Assembly: GCA_001874305.1 (NCBI GenBank)
Contig: MPCU01000002.1
Coordinates: 372,001 to 436,000, forward strand
Origin: Bacteriovorax sp. MedPE-SWde
Lineage (GTDB): Bacteria; Bdellovibrionota; Bacteriovoracia; Bacteriovoracales; Bacteriovoracaceae
Direction: 5' to 3'
Length of the DNA: 64,000 bases
Positions 8,562 through 17,357 of the stretch are shown piece by piece. Under the pieces are notes generated by a model, which saw nothing but the letters and a program-made list of their open reading frames with translations, ran no database searches and was not told the origin of the DNA. Position numbers and translations under genes: made by a program. Positions within the stretch are counted from its first letter, which is position 1, and every line of letters begins with the position of its first letter.

Positions 8562-10244
8562 TTAGTACTGAACATCTACTTCAGAGATTGCAAATCCCCA
8601 TTTATTTACTGATCTATCAGACTTAAAAGTTACTTGAAGAGTACTTCCAGCTCCGAAGAAACCTTCAAAGTTCTCACCTTTACCTGAAACTTTTTCGATT
8701 AGTGCACCACTAGCATCTCTAACTTCTAAGTAGTCATACTTATTTTCAAGATCATACTTTGATACTCTTAATCTGATGAACTTAGCACCTTCAACTGTGA
8801 AAGTTCTTGTTTCAGAAGCATTATCAGCATATGGGTGAGCTGATTCCCAACCTTCTACAGCAACTGTTTGCCACTTAGATGGATCTGGTTCGTTTCTATC
8901 TGGATTAGTATTCGTTAGTAGATTGAAAGCGTTAATTCTACCACCGTTGATTGTCTTACCTCTTAGGGCAGCAATAGGGTCAGATGTACTCATAACTCTA
9001 TCTCTAATCTCTACTGGAGTTAATCCACTTTCATGAGCAAGAAGAAGTCCAATTACACCAGATACGTGTGGTGTTGCCATTGAAGTTCCAGAATACTCTT
9101 CGTATCCACCATTTTTAGTAGTTGAAAGAATTTTGTGCCCTGGAGCACCAATATGTACTGTTCTTCTACCGTAACAAGAGAAAGAAGCAAGATCGTCAGC
9201 AGCAGTTGTTGCTGCAACAGAGATTACGTTTTCTACTTCATAGTTTGATGGGTAGTGTGGTCTTGAATCATTATTTGTTGAAGAGTTACCAGCTGCTGCA
9301 GTGAATACGATTCCTGCATTATTAGCTCTTTCAATTGCCTCTTTAAGTGCTTCGGAACGTCCTCCTCCACCCCAAGAGTTTGACATAAGATCTACACCAA
9401 CTTTCGTTGCATAATCAATCGACTTAATTGCGTTTTCAGTTGTTCCTGATCCTGAATCTGTTAAGAACTTAATCGCAACAAATTCAACATCTCTCATTAC
9501 ACCGGCAACACCGATAGCATTATGTGATGCTCCGATTGTACCTGCACAGTGAGTACCGTGTGAGTGACCATCTCTTGGGTCTCCATCACTATTTGCAAAG
9601 TCATATCCATGAATATCATCAATATAACCGTTTCCATCATCATCAACACCTTCTTCACCGTTAAGCTCAGCGTCGTTTACCCACATTTGATCTACTAAAT
9701 CAGGGTGTCTGTAATCAATCCCTGTATCGATAACTGCGATTTTTACTGCTCTACTACCTTGAGTAATATCCCAGGCCTGAAGTGCTTTAACGTCAGCTCC
9801 AGCAACACCTTGAACTCCAGAAGGAGCATTGTCACCAGTATTATTTAGTCCCCATAGACGACCAAACTTAGCATCAACCGGTGTATAGTAAGCACCATTT
9901 GTTTCTACTTTTAAAATATCTTTTAATACACTAGTTGTTTCAACAACTGGCTTTACGATTGAATAAATAAAGTTAGGTTCTGCGTACTCAACTTCAGGCA
10001 TATTACTTAATGTCCCCTGAATTCCTTGAATACCTTTTTGTGTCTCATCAAACTTAACTACGAATAGATCAGATTTGATAGTTCTATCAAGTTGTACTCC
10101 ATTTGATTTTTGAGAGAAGAAAGCCGCTTTGTTAACGCCTTCTTTAAGCTTAACAATAAGCTCTCCAGGTACGTGATTTGCTGCGTGTGCTGTGGTTGCT
10201 AAAGCTCCTAAAAGCCCAAGACTAATAGCCTTTTTAAAATCCAT
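8562..10244 (-). CDS. Secreted subtilisin-like serine protease (S8) with propeptide and C-terminal beta domain
   Basis: 560 residues. Signal peptide 1-21 (ends AHA-A), an I9-type inhibitor propeptide about 25-95, and the S8 catalytic domain about 125-445. Catalytic residues seen: Asp173 in VIDTGIDYRHPDL, His229 in HGTHCAGT, Ser387 in GTSMATPHVSG, with oxyanion Asn320 in AAAGN. An acidic loop DDDGNGYIDD (201-210) is the usual calcium site. Residues ~460-560 form a beta-rich C-terminal domain (FIRLRVSKYDLENKYDYLEVRD) resembling a CUB/P-like module. Strong SD AGGAGG six bases from the ATG suggests high expression. A secreted endopeptidase of this type would suit degradation of prey or extracellular protein. 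Monocistronic. Confidence 0.95.
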   Translation of the reverse strand: MDFKKAISLGLLGALATTAHAANHVPGELIVKLKEGVNKAAFFSQKSNGVQLDRTIKSDLFVVKFDETQKGIQGIQGTLSNMPEVEYAEPNFIYSIVKPVVETTSVLKDILKVETNGAYYTPVDAKFGRLWGLNNTGDNAPSGVQGVAGADVKALQAWDITQGSRAVKIAVIDTGIDYRHPDLVDQMWVNDAELNGEEGVDDDGNGYIDDIHGYDFANSDGDPRDGHSHGTHCAGTIGASHNAIGVAGVMRDVEFVAIKFLTDSGSGTTENAIKSIDYATKVGVDLMSNSWGGGGRSEALKEAIERANNAGIVFTAAAGNSSTNNDSRPHYPSNYEVENVISVAATTAADDLASFSCYGRRTVHIGAPGHKILSTTKNGGYEEYSGTSMATPHVSGVIGLLLAHESGLTPVEIRDRVMSTSDPIAALRGKTINGGRINAFNLLTNTNPDRNEPDPSKWQTVAVEGWESAHPYADNASETRTFTVEGAKFIRLRVSKYDLENKYDYLEVRDASGALIEKVSGKGENFEGFFGAGSTLQVTFKSDRSVNKWGFAISEVDVQY

Positions 10245-10405
10245 AAGATCCTCCTAATCGTTATGTCTCATTATTTCGTGATGCAATAAAATGCATAGAA
10301 AAGAATGTAAGATATATATAAATGCTAGCTCTTTCTTACAGCTTGCGTCATAGGTAATTTTTGCCAAAGGCCTAAAAACATGCAAAATCTCGTGGCCGTG
10401 AGAAA

Positions 10406-11269
10406 ATGTTAGATATGATACATGGAAACAGCACAGACCCAGTTTTAATTAAAAAGATCTCTCTAAGAGTTTGGACCCTTCGTGATGAAGTAGAGGCAGT
10501 TATAAAGAGCCGCTATAAAGACGTTGAGAATCCCCCATCAATTGATGACCTACTTGTTGAATATAAGACAACAGGCTCATTTGGAGATGCAGGTGGTGGC
10601 GACGATGGCGAAGGCGGTGTAAAAGACGCAAGTGAACTCGATGATTCAGGTGAAGATGAAATGGCAATGGCCATTGCCCAGGCCGAAGCAGAAGAGGCGG
10701 CGAAAGCTGCCGGAGAAGAAGCGCCTGAGGCCGAAGGAGAAACTTCAGAAGGTGAAGAAATATCAGAAGATGGGACTATCGCTGAAGGTGATATCGAAGA
10801 AGCAAGTAGTGAAGCAAAAGTACTCAAACTGGTAACTTCTCCTGAAGAACTTGATGGTAAGACAATTGTGAAGCAACGCCTACCAGAAATCCCTGATGAC
10901 AAAGTTGCGAGTGGTAGAGCAATCCTTTCAGAGATATATATGGATCAGATGTACTTCTTTTCTCAAAAAGAGTACCTCGTTGGACAATCAATCGTTTTAG
11001 AGTTTCTAGTTCCAAAGAAATTCCTAATGAACGCTAGTGTTGTATTTTGTAGAACATATAATATGAAATCTCGCATAATTTCTAAGAATAACCTCCCTTT
11101 TAGAGTTGGAATTAAATTTTCATACTTAAAAGAAGGAGAAAGAACTATTCTTAGAAACTTCGTTCAGTCTATTGAGCCAGATGTGGAAGTAGTTCAAGTT
11201 GAAGAGAAGAAGTCAGAGGACTCTGGCGGTGGAGACGAGTTCGATATCTTTGACGATCTGGACGATTAG
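10406..11269 (+). CDS. PilZ-like domain protein with an acidic low-complexity linker
   Basis: 287 residues. The N-terminal ~55 residues are a short helical domain (LRVWTLRDEVEAVIKSRYKDVENPP), residues ~60-140 are an Ala/Glu/Asp/Gly-rich linker, and ~150-260 look like a PilZ-type beta barrel: GQSIVLEFLVPKKFLMNASVVFC...FRVGIKFSYLKEGERTILRNFVQ. The RxxxR arm and (D/N)xSxxG motif that bind cyclic di-GMP are not evident, so binding is doubtful. The C-terminal tail is again acidic (DEFDIFDDLDD). The start ATG has no clear SD. The next gene follows after 16 bases. Confidence 0.55.
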   Translation: MLDMIHGNSTDPVLIKKISLRVWTLRDEVEAVIKSRYKDVENPPSIDDLLVEYKTTGSFGDAGGGDDGEGGVKDASELDDSGEDEMAMAIAQAEAEEAAKAAGEEAPEAEGETSEGEEISEDGTIAEGDIEEASSEAKVLKLVTSPEELDGKTIVKQRLPEIPDDKVASGRAILSEIYMDQMYFFSQKEYLVGQSIVLEFLVPKKFLMNASVVFCRTYNMKSRIISKNNLPFRVGIKFSYLKEGERTILRNFVQSIEPDVEVVQVEEKKSEDSGGGDEFDIFDDLDD

Positions 11270-11285
11270 TCGTTAAAATAGATCC

Positions 11286-12299
11286 ATGTCTACAATCAAC
11301 AGAAATAGTATATCTACATTTATATTGGGCGGCTTCATGGCCGTCCTTATTATTACCTCTCTTGTCAGTGAATTCTTTCAAGCACCAATCATCTCTTCTA
11401 AAGAGTTATCTAAGTTACAATTTCTATTTACTCAAGAGCAAGTCAACTCTATTAGTAATGTGAAGATCGAATCAGAACTTGGTAAATACCAGTTAGAAAT
11501 GAATGAGAAGAGAAAGTGGACTCTTATATCACCTCGATCAATTGATGCTAATACAGCTCTAGTTAATAAAATCCTAGCAACACTAAGAGAAATTAAAATT
11601 AAGAAAATCTATCCAAAGGATGCAATTAACCTTGCAAACTTTTCTTTAGATAATCCAATTTCCACAATGACGCTTCAAAATGCGGCCGGTGAATCAAAGA
11701 AGATCTCCTTTGGTTTAGTTAACCCAATTGATAACTCAACATATGTATCACTTGAAAATGAAAAAGCTATTTATCATGTAAATAACTTAAATATTCCATT
11801 TGAAAGAATAGAACTCTCTTCACTTATTGACTCTCGAATATTTGATATGAACTGGAAAGAGATAAAGAAGTTTAAACTATTCTCTCAATCCTCAAAGTCC
11901 CCTTCCCTATCATTCACTAAAGAGAAGAATCTATGGATATCGGGAAAGAAACAATTACAAGAGAATAGAATGATAAAGTACTTAACTGAACTTACATCTC
12001 TAAAATCGACATTCATTCTAGACGAGCGTACCGAAGCTCTAAATAAGAAGCTAGAAAGGTACACAAAGAAGCCTTTCTTTAATTTACAAATTCAAACCTC
12101 TTCTGGAGAAGAGATTGATTATAAAGTTTCATACATAATTAGCTCCCTTCCAGGAATAAAAATGGAAAAGAAACAAAACTTCATTATCAAGGCATCAAAT
12201 AGACAACACCCCTTTCTTGTTAACAAAAGTTTCATGAAACTCTTTTACAAGAGAACATCTTCATTCAAACCAATTCCAATAAAGAAACTGATATACTAA
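11286..12299 (+). CDS. DUF4340-type membrane-anchored protein
   Basis: 337 residues with one N-terminal membrane helix (FILGGFMAVLIITSLVSEFF). The repeated pattern of GKYQLEMNEKRKWTLISP...ALVNKILATLREIKI and ISFGLVNPIDNSTYVSLENEKAIYHVN is the signature of DUF4340 proteins, which often sit beside GldG-type ABC transporter components. No such transporter gene is adjacent here. The long beta-rich domain is predicted to be periplasmic. Likely in one transcript with the upstream PilZ-like gene and the downstream metal transporter (10-base gap). Precise role unknown. Confidence 0.7.
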   Translation: MSTINRNSISTFILGGFMAVLIITSLVSEFFQAPIISSKELSKLQFLFTQEQVNSISNVKIESELGKYQLEMNEKRKWTLISPRSIDANTALVNKILATLREIKIKKIYPKDAINLANFSLDNPISTMTLQNAAGESKKISFGLVNPIDNSTYVSLENEKAIYHVNNLNIPFERIELSSLIDSRIFDMNWKEIKKFKLFSQSSKSPSLSFTKEKNLWISGKKQLQENRMIKYLTELTSLKSTFILDERTEALNKKLERYTKKPFFNLQIQTSSGEEIDYKVSYIISSLPGIKMEKKQNFIIKASNRQHPFLVNKSFMKLFYKRTSSFKPIPIKKLIY

Positions 12300-12309
12300 G
12301 GATTCACTT

Positions 12310-13197
12310 ATGGGCCATGGACATTCACACGGACATCACCATCACCACCATGGCTCTAAAAATATACTCCTGGCATTTGCACTCAACTTCTTTTTTGCAA
12401 TCATTGAATTCATTGGCGGTTATTTAACAAACTCTGTTGCCATCTACTCAGATGCTATTCACGATTTAGGAGATTCCCTGGCCCTATTATTTGCATACTT
12501 TGGTGATAAGTATGGCGATAAAGAACCAGACGAGAAGTTTACTTATGGATATAAACGTTTCTCAGTTCTCTCTGCTTTAATTAATGGTGTTATTCTTATA
12601 TCTGGATCACTCTTTGTTATCATGGAGTCTATTGAGAGATTTAATAGTCCGGAGCCTGTAAACCCACAAGGAATGCTTCTCCTTGCGATATTAGGTGTAT
12701 GCATAAATGGTTTTGCGGCCTTTAGACTCTCCAAAGACGAAGGTATAAATCAAAAAATGGTAATGCTACATCTTCTTGAGGATATACTTGGATGGATTGC
12801 TGTTCTCATTGTTAGTATCGTACTTCTATTCAAGCCATGGTTCATACTAGACTCAATTCTCTCCATCTTAATTTCTCTGGTAATTCTTAGAGGTGTTTAT
12901 AAGAACTTCATGTCCATTGGACAAATTTTTCTACAAAGCTTTCCTAGTTCTATAAATATAGAAGAGCTGCTTAGTGAAATTAAATCAATAGACCCGATTA
13001 TCGATGTCCACTGTCTCAAAGGCTGGGCAATTGACGAATCGAACTCTACAATGAGTCTTCATGTGGTTGTTCCTGGATCGCAGACGATCTGTGACACAGA
13101 CTTGATTAAGACAAAGATAAAGAAAATTCTTGAAAGTAAGAATGTAAAATTTTCTTCAATAGAATTTGAAAGTGATTCTTTTGAATGTAAGGAATAA
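12310..13197 (+). CDS. Cation diffusion facilitator (Zn/Co/Cd efflux)
   Basis: 295 residues, six predicted membrane helices plus a C-terminal cytoplasmic domain: the CzcD/ZitB-type CDF layout. Metal-site residues expected in TM2 and TM5 are present as His51/Asp55 (AIYSDAIHDLGD) and His154/Asp158 (LHLLEDILGW). The N-terminus has a natural run of histidines (GHGHSHGHHHHHHG), a common metal-sensing feature of the family. CDFs export divalent metal against proton influx across the inner membrane. Substrate most likely Zn2+, by family resemblance. Stop codon abuts the stop of the convergent HD-GYP gene with no gap. Confidence 0.92.
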   Translation: MGHGHSHGHHHHHHGSKNILLAFALNFFFAIIEFIGGYLTNSVAIYSDAIHDLGDSLALLFAYFGDKYGDKEPDEKFTYGYKRFSVLSALINGVILISGSLFVIMESIERFNSPEPVNPQGMLLLAILGVCINGFAAFRLSKDEGINQKMVMLHLLEDILGWIAVLIVSIVLLFKPWFILDSILSILISLVILRGVYKNFMSIGQIFLQSFPSSINIEELLSEIKSIDPIIDVHCLKGWAIDESNSTMSLHVVVPGSQTICDTDLIKTKIKKILESKNVKFSSIEFESDSFECKE

Positions 13198-14616
13198 TTA
13201 TCCGACTTTTTGCTTGTTCTGATCCTTAAGCTTTGAAGGATCAACAAAGACCTTAATAAAGTTTTCAAGAATCATAGAGTTATACCTGGCCACTTGATCA
13301 CGATCTGTAATCATCTTCTTTAAGGCATCTGTTGGAGATAGCTCTTCGTCTAGCATAATATGTACAAAGTCATCTGCGATACAAACAATATTTGCAAGAG
13401 TTAGAATCTTGCTCGACTTAATTCCAAAAGGAAACCCAGTACCATTATACGCTTCGTGATGTTGCATAATAATCTGTTTAACTGAATTATTAATCATTCT
13501 ATTATTTTCTACAAGCTCAACACCAAACTCCGGATGCTGCTTGTATATTTCCATCTGCTCGTCATCCATTTCTACTGGTCTTAGATCTAGAATCTCACGT
13601 GGAATTTTCATCTTACCAATGTCATGAAATAAGCAGGCCAAAGCAGTAGCTTCGATTGTAATTTGAGACTGCCATTCGAATTGTTTAATGATTGAAGTAG
13701 CAAATACAGAAACCATAAAACTATGCTCATACAGCTTAGGATCGAATGCTTCGAAATCCTTTAATAACTTATGAAGATCATCTTGCTTCTCAACGAAGTT
13801 AAAAATATTATTTACAACTTCCTTACCCTGATCGATTACCTGAGGCTTCATACCTTGTGTATAAACCTCTTCCAAGTACTTATCAGTGACATTCTTTAAC
13901 TGATTAATTCTCGTTGCACCGGAGATGTTATTTGTATTAATCAGCTTCTTAGCAATAAAGTTATTAAACTGAATATACTTTCTTCTATCTTTCTTATGAA
14001 AATATAAATACTCGACACCTTTATCATTCTTATACTTATCAATTCTCTCTTTAGAGAAGTTGTCTCCAGCATGGAGTATCTTTACATATCTTCCACTCCC
14101 CAGCTTAACAAAGACATCAAAGAGAACAGCTTGAGATGAGTAAAATTCATCAATCCTTATTCCAGTAAAGTCATCATCAGCTTCTTTTACTTCAACTTCT
14201 TCAGACGTTCCCTTCTTTCTTGGAAGAGCACCTACTAAGTCACCTAAGGACTGATGTCCCTCTAAAAGGTCAGCTAATTCACTAAGCTCAAAAGGTTTAA
14301 TGGCAACCTCATTGGCCCCCATCTTCTTATACTTCTCTTTACCTTCTTCGCCACCACAGATTCCCTCATTTTCAAAAACAAGGACTACTTTTTGGCTTGG
14401 GTGATTAGTACGGATAAACTTAAGAACTTGTGAACCTGAATGGTTCTTTACTGAATAATTGAGAACAACTGCGAAGAACTTCTCATTATAGAGTGCTAAT
14501 TGCGCGTCTTTTCCATTATTAACAGCTTTCACAGTATACATCTGCTCTTTAAAAAAGCCCGATGCCGTGTGAAGCCATTCTTCATCTGGATCAATAACTA
14601 GTATATTTAACGCCAA
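13198..14616 (-). CDS. HD-GYP domain protein with degenerate receiver
   Basis: 472 residues using the TTG at 14616, which lies six bases after GGAG; a TTG at 14628 is also open but overlaps that SD. Residues 1-~120 are a receiver fold (NILVIDPDEEW) in which the phospho-acceptor is Asn53 (VVLNYS), while the KP pair (IKPFE) is kept. A middle domain about 155-215 (FYSSQAVLFDVFVKLGSGRYVKI) precedes the HD-GYP domain with LFHDIGKMKIP (H331, D332) and HHEAYNGTGFP. This keeps the metal ligands expected of a cyclic-di-GMP phosphodiesterase, with GFP in place of GYP. Same architecture as the genes at 21686 and 23040. Confidence 0.85.
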   Translation of the reverse strand: MALNILVIDPDEEWLHTASGFFKEQMYTVKAVNNGKDAQLALYNEKFFAVVLNYSVKNHSGSQVLKFIRTNHPSQKVVLVFENEGICGGEEGKEKYKKMGANEVAIKPFELSELADLLEGHQSLGDLVGALPRKKGTSEEVEVKEADDDFTGIRIDEFYSSQAVLFDVFVKLGSGRYVKILHAGDNFSKERIDKYKNDKGVEYLYFHKKDRRKYIQFNNFIAKKLINTNNISGATRINQLKNVTDKYLEEVYTQGMKPQVIDQGKEVVNNIFNFVEKQDDLHKLLKDFEAFDPKLYEHSFMVSVFATSIIKQFEWQSQITIEATALACLFHDIGKMKIPREILDLRPVEMDDEQMEIYKQHPEFGVELVENNRMINNSVKQIIMQHHEAYNGTGFPFGIKSSKILTLANIVCIADDFVHIMLDEELSPTDALKKMITDRDQVARYNSMILENFIKVFVDPSKLKDQNKQKVG

Positions 14617-14649
14617 AACTCGCTCCAATAAGGAATAAACCTAAACTCT

Positions 14650-14655
14650 ATTATA
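14650..14655 (-). promoter_or_regulatory. Consensus -10 element of the HD-GYP gene
   Basis: A perfect TATAAT on the minus strand 34 bases before the TTG start at 14616. No good -35 hexamer lies 16-18 bases upstream (AGATAT at 17), so strength is uncertain. Confidence 0.4.
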
Positions 14656-14731
14656 TATCGGAATCTGAAATGATATCTTGACCTAAATATTGGCCCTAAG
14701 CTATTAAAAATACAATGATCAGGTATAAAAA

Positions 14732-14752
14732 AAGCCCCCAAATAGGAGGCTT
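14732..14752 (-). terminator. Intrinsic terminator after rpmG
   Basis: Minus strand: AAGCCTCC, loop TATTT, GGGGGCTT followed by TTTTTTT. It lies about 27 bases after the rpmG stop codon. Confidence 0.75.
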
Positions 14753-14778
14753 ATTTTATAAAGTAATATATAGAAAAA

Positions 14779-14955
14779 TTACTTAATTTCTTTATGAACT
14801 GTGTGCTTTCTTAGGAATGGATTAAATTTCTTAATCTCAATTCTTTCTGGTGTAGTCTTCTTGTTTTTAGTAGTTGTGTAACGAGAAGGTGTTTTCCCCA
14901 GTTTTCTGGCCTCTGTACATTCTAATGTGATTACAACTCTAGGTCCCTTAGCCAT
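14779..14955 (-). CDS. rpmG: 50S ribosomal protein L33
   Basis: 58 residues starting [16 protein letters not shown] and ending [15 protein letters not shown], a full-length L33. The ATG at 14955 follows GGAGG by five bases; an in-frame TTG 12 bases earlier would sit on top of that SD and is rejected. The CxxC pairs of zinc-binding L33 are missing, so this is the zinc-independent form. Followed by its own terminator. Confidence 0.95.
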   Translation of the reverse strand: MAKGPRVVITLECTEARKLGKTPSRYTTTKNKKTTPERIEIKKFNPFLRKHTVHKEIK

Positions 14956-15019
14956 AATATCCTCCAAATTTTTTATAACGTATATTTATAATTATTAAAT
15001 ATTGTTTTTTAGCTAGTAA

Positions 15020-15349
15020 ATGAGATCAAAACTTACTAAAAATCCGTTGCCATGGCAAGTGCTAACTGATAAAAATTCATTCATGTCTCTAAATCTTACA
15101 AACTGGAATTATTCATATTACAATAGCGAGCACTTCAAGGCCCTCATCTCCATCGTAGGTGCCCAGAATAACGACGAGGTTGCCCTAATGTACTGTCCGA
15201 CAGTACTAGACGAGGAAGATACTGAAATCTTTCAAAAAGACTTCCTAAAGCTTGAGGATGCCATATCTTTTATAAATAATAAATATGGGCACTGGAGCTT
15301 TATCGACCCAACCATGAAAGATGGATGTAGTAGCTGTAGCGCACACTAA
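15020..15349 (+). CDS. Small hypothetical protein ending in CSSCSAH
   Basis: 109 residues, no signal peptide and no family recognised. It is rich in aromatic residues near the N-terminus (NWNYSYYNSEHF) and ends with a Cys-Ser-Ser-Cys-Ser-Ala-His tail that could bind metal or form a disulfide. No clear SD precedes the ATG; a second Met at residue 22 (15083) is an alternative start. It lies between the zinc-free L33 and zinc-free L31 genes. Coding is supported by an open frame with normal codon use, not by a family match. Confidence 0.55.
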   Translation: MRSKLTKNPLPWQVLTDKNSFMSLNLTNWNYSYYNSEHFKALISIVGAQNNDEVALMYCPTVLDEEDTEIFQKDFLKLEDAISFINNKYGHWSFIDPTMKDGCSSCSAH

Positions 15350-15449
15350 TTAGGCTTGACAAAAGAGAGCAAATCAGCGAAATTGCTTGCACTTATATAT
15401 TTACAAAATCCCGCATTGTAACCATCAATGCAATAATAAAGAGGTAATT

Positions 15450-15713
15450 ATGAAACAGGGAATCCACCCAGATTATAGAGAAGTAGTTTTCAAAGATGTA
15501 TCTTCTGATTTCGAAATTCTTACAAAATCAACAATGAAAACAGATCTTACAACAACTTTCGAAGGTAAAGAATACCCGATGATCAAGCTTGATATCTCAA
15601 GTGCATCTCACCCATTCTATACTGGTAAGCAAAAAATCCTTGATACTGAAGGTAGAATTGAAAAATTCAAAAAGAAGTTTGGTTCAAGCTACGCTTCACT
15701 TGCAAAGAAATAA
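15450..15713 (+). CDS. rpmE2: 50S ribosomal protein L31, type B
   Basis: 87 residues. [19 protein letters not shown] and [27 protein letters not shown] are diagnostic of type B L31, which lacks the zinc-binding cysteines of type A. The start at 15450 follows AGAGG by six bases; the frame stays open upstream to 15387 but without an SD. In several bacteria the type B gene is induced by zinc shortage through Zur; no convincing Zur box was identified here, only an imperfect ATTG-N12-CAAT dyad around 15415. Confidence 0.95.
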   Translation: MKQGIHPDYREVVFKDVSSDFEILTKSTMKTDLTTTFEGKEYPMIKLDISSASHPFYTGKQKILDTEGRIEKFKKKFGSSYASLAKK

Positions 15714-15741
15714 GAAAATATCTAATTTTTTTTCAAAATAT

Positions 15742-15768
15742 AAAGGCCACGAGAGTGGCCTTTTTTTG
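15742..15768 (+). terminator. Terminator between rpmE2 and the receiver gene
   Basis: Stem AAAGGCCAC / GTGGCCTTT with a GAGA tetraloop and a run of seven T. On the minus strand it is followed by TTTATATTTT, so it may serve both convergent genes. Confidence 0.88.
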
Positions 15769-15775
15769 TACCTAA

Positions 15776-16144
15776 TTAATTTGTTACTTCGACAATCGCC
15801 TTAATTAAATCCTCAATCATATGAGGTTTAACCATTACTTTATCTACTTTACCATTGATAGTCTTCAATACATCCGCAGTTAGAAAAGCACTTGAAACAA
15901 TAATTGGTGTACTGTAATTCATGTGCTGAGGATTGCACTTTATCGCTTTGATAAGCTGATCTCCGGAACCGGCCGCTAATTTAATATCAGTTACAATCGC
16001 ATCAAACTTTTGGTTCTTTGCTTTTGTTACTGCTTCGACTAATTTCATTGAATGAATATAAGAATAGTCTTTAGAATTAAACTCAGAAGTTACTAATTCA
16101 GCTAATTCAATCTCATCTTCTACATATAATATTTTTTTTCCCAT
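15776..16144 (-). CDS. Single-domain response regulator (CheY-like)
   Basis: 122 residues from the ATG at 16144: MGKKILYVEDEIELAEL. The acidic pocket (Glu9-Asp10), phospho-acceptor Asp53 (AIVTDIKL), the Ser/Thr switch (IVSSAF) and the Lys of VMVKPHM are all present, so it should be phosphorylatable. There is no output domain, so it would act by protein contact or as a phosphorelay shuttle. No SD precedes the ATG; a TATACT box seven bases before it suggests a leaderless message. No kinase gene is adjacent. Confidence 0.85.
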   Translation of the reverse strand: MGKKILYVEDEIELAELVTSEFNSKDYSYIHSMKLVEAVTKAKNQKFDAIVTDIKLAAGSGDQLIKAIKCNPQHMNYSTPIIVSSAFLTADVLKTINGKVDKVMVKPHMIEDLIKAIVEVTN

Positions 16145-16151
16145 AAATGGA

Positions 16152-16157
16152 AGTATA
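16152..16157 (-). promoter_or_regulatory. -10 element placing the transcript start at the receiver ATG
   Basis: TATACT on the minus strand, separated from the ATG (16144) by seven bases. No SD is present. The -35 region is weak. Confidence 0.35.
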
Positions 16158-16246
16158 TGCAGATTTATATTTTTTAAAAGACAAAACAAACGGAAATACG
16201 AAAAAGAATGACACTAACAAAATATCATAACACTTTGTAATATTTT

Positions 16247-17302
16247 TTATTTCTTATTAACAATTTTTTCTAATACTTCAGGGGTTAACTTAACTCTCCA
16301 ATGATTCGATTCTATTTTCTTATCAATGGTAAAATCAATTTCGTAACCAGTACTCATAGACTCAAGCGCTTTAACTTCTTTTTTCTTATAAATTTTTTTC
16401 ATCAACTCTATTCTAACGAGCTTCATTTCACCTGCATCTTCAAAGCAAACCTCCCACAAGAAAGCATGCTTTATATTCTTAACAAGCCTCACAACTTGGT
16501 ACTTACGATTATTTTCAACCTTATCTTTTGTATAGACATGAATTATCGCAGGCATGGTCTTTCTATCAAGTTTGATAAGTTGGCTTAGACGCTCAATCGA
16601 ATCATCTAGCTTAGTTCTCACAACTTGATGACACCAATCATCTTCATCTAATTTAATAATTGGGCACTCACCTTCACCACTACAAGGATAAATAACTTTA
16701 TATCCATCCTTAATCATTCCAGACCTGAAGCTAGACATTTCTTTAAAAGAGGATTTCGTTCCGGGTTCAATACAAATTACAATGTCGGCTTTATTTCTAT
16801 TAACAAGCTTTAGGCCAGTATAGTGTCCCATCTCATTAAGAGAATTTCCAAAGATGTAGGTCTTTCTCCCTGGAAGCTTTGGAATATCAGAGCGCCAAGT
16901 AATATCGGAACAGGGATAGAGTGATTGATGGATTTTCTCCGCTTGCTTCAACATCAAGGGGCTATGATCTACACCAATAAACGAAGTCATTTCACAGTTT
17001 AACTCTTCCAATAGACCAAATAAATAAGTCCCCGGCCCAGTCCCAACTTCAACAACAGTCGAGTTCTTAATCCCCTCAATTAGCTCATTAGGCAATTGCT
17101 TTAATAAGAATGCCATCTTGTACATATTAGTTGGAAGATAGAAAGAAGCGTAGCTACTGATGTGCTTAGGCGAAGCATAGACATCATCAATCTTATGACG
17201 AGACTGTGTAAAGGCCTGGCTCAGCTCTTTAAGGCATTTCACAATTTCTCCTTCTGTCATTTCTTCGAGAAGGGCGGGCTTTAGTTTATTAAAAGAGATC
17301 AT
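16247..17302 (-). CDS. Rsm22-family rRNA methyltransferase-like protein
   Basis: 351 residues. A class I SAM-binding motif EVGTGPGT is at 85-92 with GVDHSP as motif II. The stretch PCSGEGECPI...DDWCHQ (C207, C213, C224) plus C286 matches the cysteine set of the Rsm22/METTL17 family, whose members associate with the ribosomal small subunit and are reported to carry an iron-sulfur cluster. By analogy it would act on the small subunit during assembly. It is expressed from its own unit between gltA and the receiver gene. Start ATG at 17302 lies just after the gltA terminator. Confidence 0.8.
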   Translation of the reverse strand: MISFNKLKPALLEEMTEGEIVKCLKELSQAFTQSRHKIDDVYASPKHISSYASFYLPTNMYKMAFLLKQLPNELIEGIKNSTVVEVGTGPGTYLFGLLEELNCEMTSFIGVDHSPLMLKQAEKIHQSLYPCSDITWRSDIPKLPGRKTYIFGNSLNEMGHYTGLKLVNRNKADIVICIEPGTKSSFKEMSSFRSGMIKDGYKVIYPCSGEGECPIIKLDEDDWCHQVVRTKLDDSIERLSQLIKLDRKTMPAIIHVYTKDKVENNRKYQVVRLVKNIKHAFLWEVCFEDAGEMKLVRIELMKKIYKKKEVKALESMSTGYEIDFTIDKKIESNHWRVKLTPEVLEKIVNKK

Positions 17303-17327
17303 AATTAGTTTGAGTTGAGGTTAAAAA

Positions 17328-17350
17328 AAAGCCCTCTTTCGAGGGCCTTT
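17328..17350 (-). terminator. Intrinsic terminator after gltA
   Basis: Minus strand: AAAGGCCCTC, loop GAAA, GAGGGCTTT with an eight-T tail, eight bases after the gltA stop. Confidence 0.9.
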
Positions 17351-17357
17351 AATTTTA

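Noticed and set aside
10281-10296. ATGCA/TGCAT inverted repeat upstream of the subtilase
   Set aside because: Five-base arms in AT-rich DNA are expected by chance.
10513-10902. Long minus-strand frame (129 residues, Ser-rich)
   Set aside because: It is the complement of the acidic low-complexity linker of the PilZ-like gene; composition is an artefact of GAA/GCA-rich codons and it has no SD.
12310-12360. Poly-His start of the CDF gene as a cloning tag
   Set aside because: His-rich N-termini are common in CDF transporters and the surrounding sequence is native, with no vector sequence.
15405-15440. Zur box before type B L31
   Set aside because: Only an imperfect ATTG-N12-CAAT dyad; does not fit a Zur consensus well enough.
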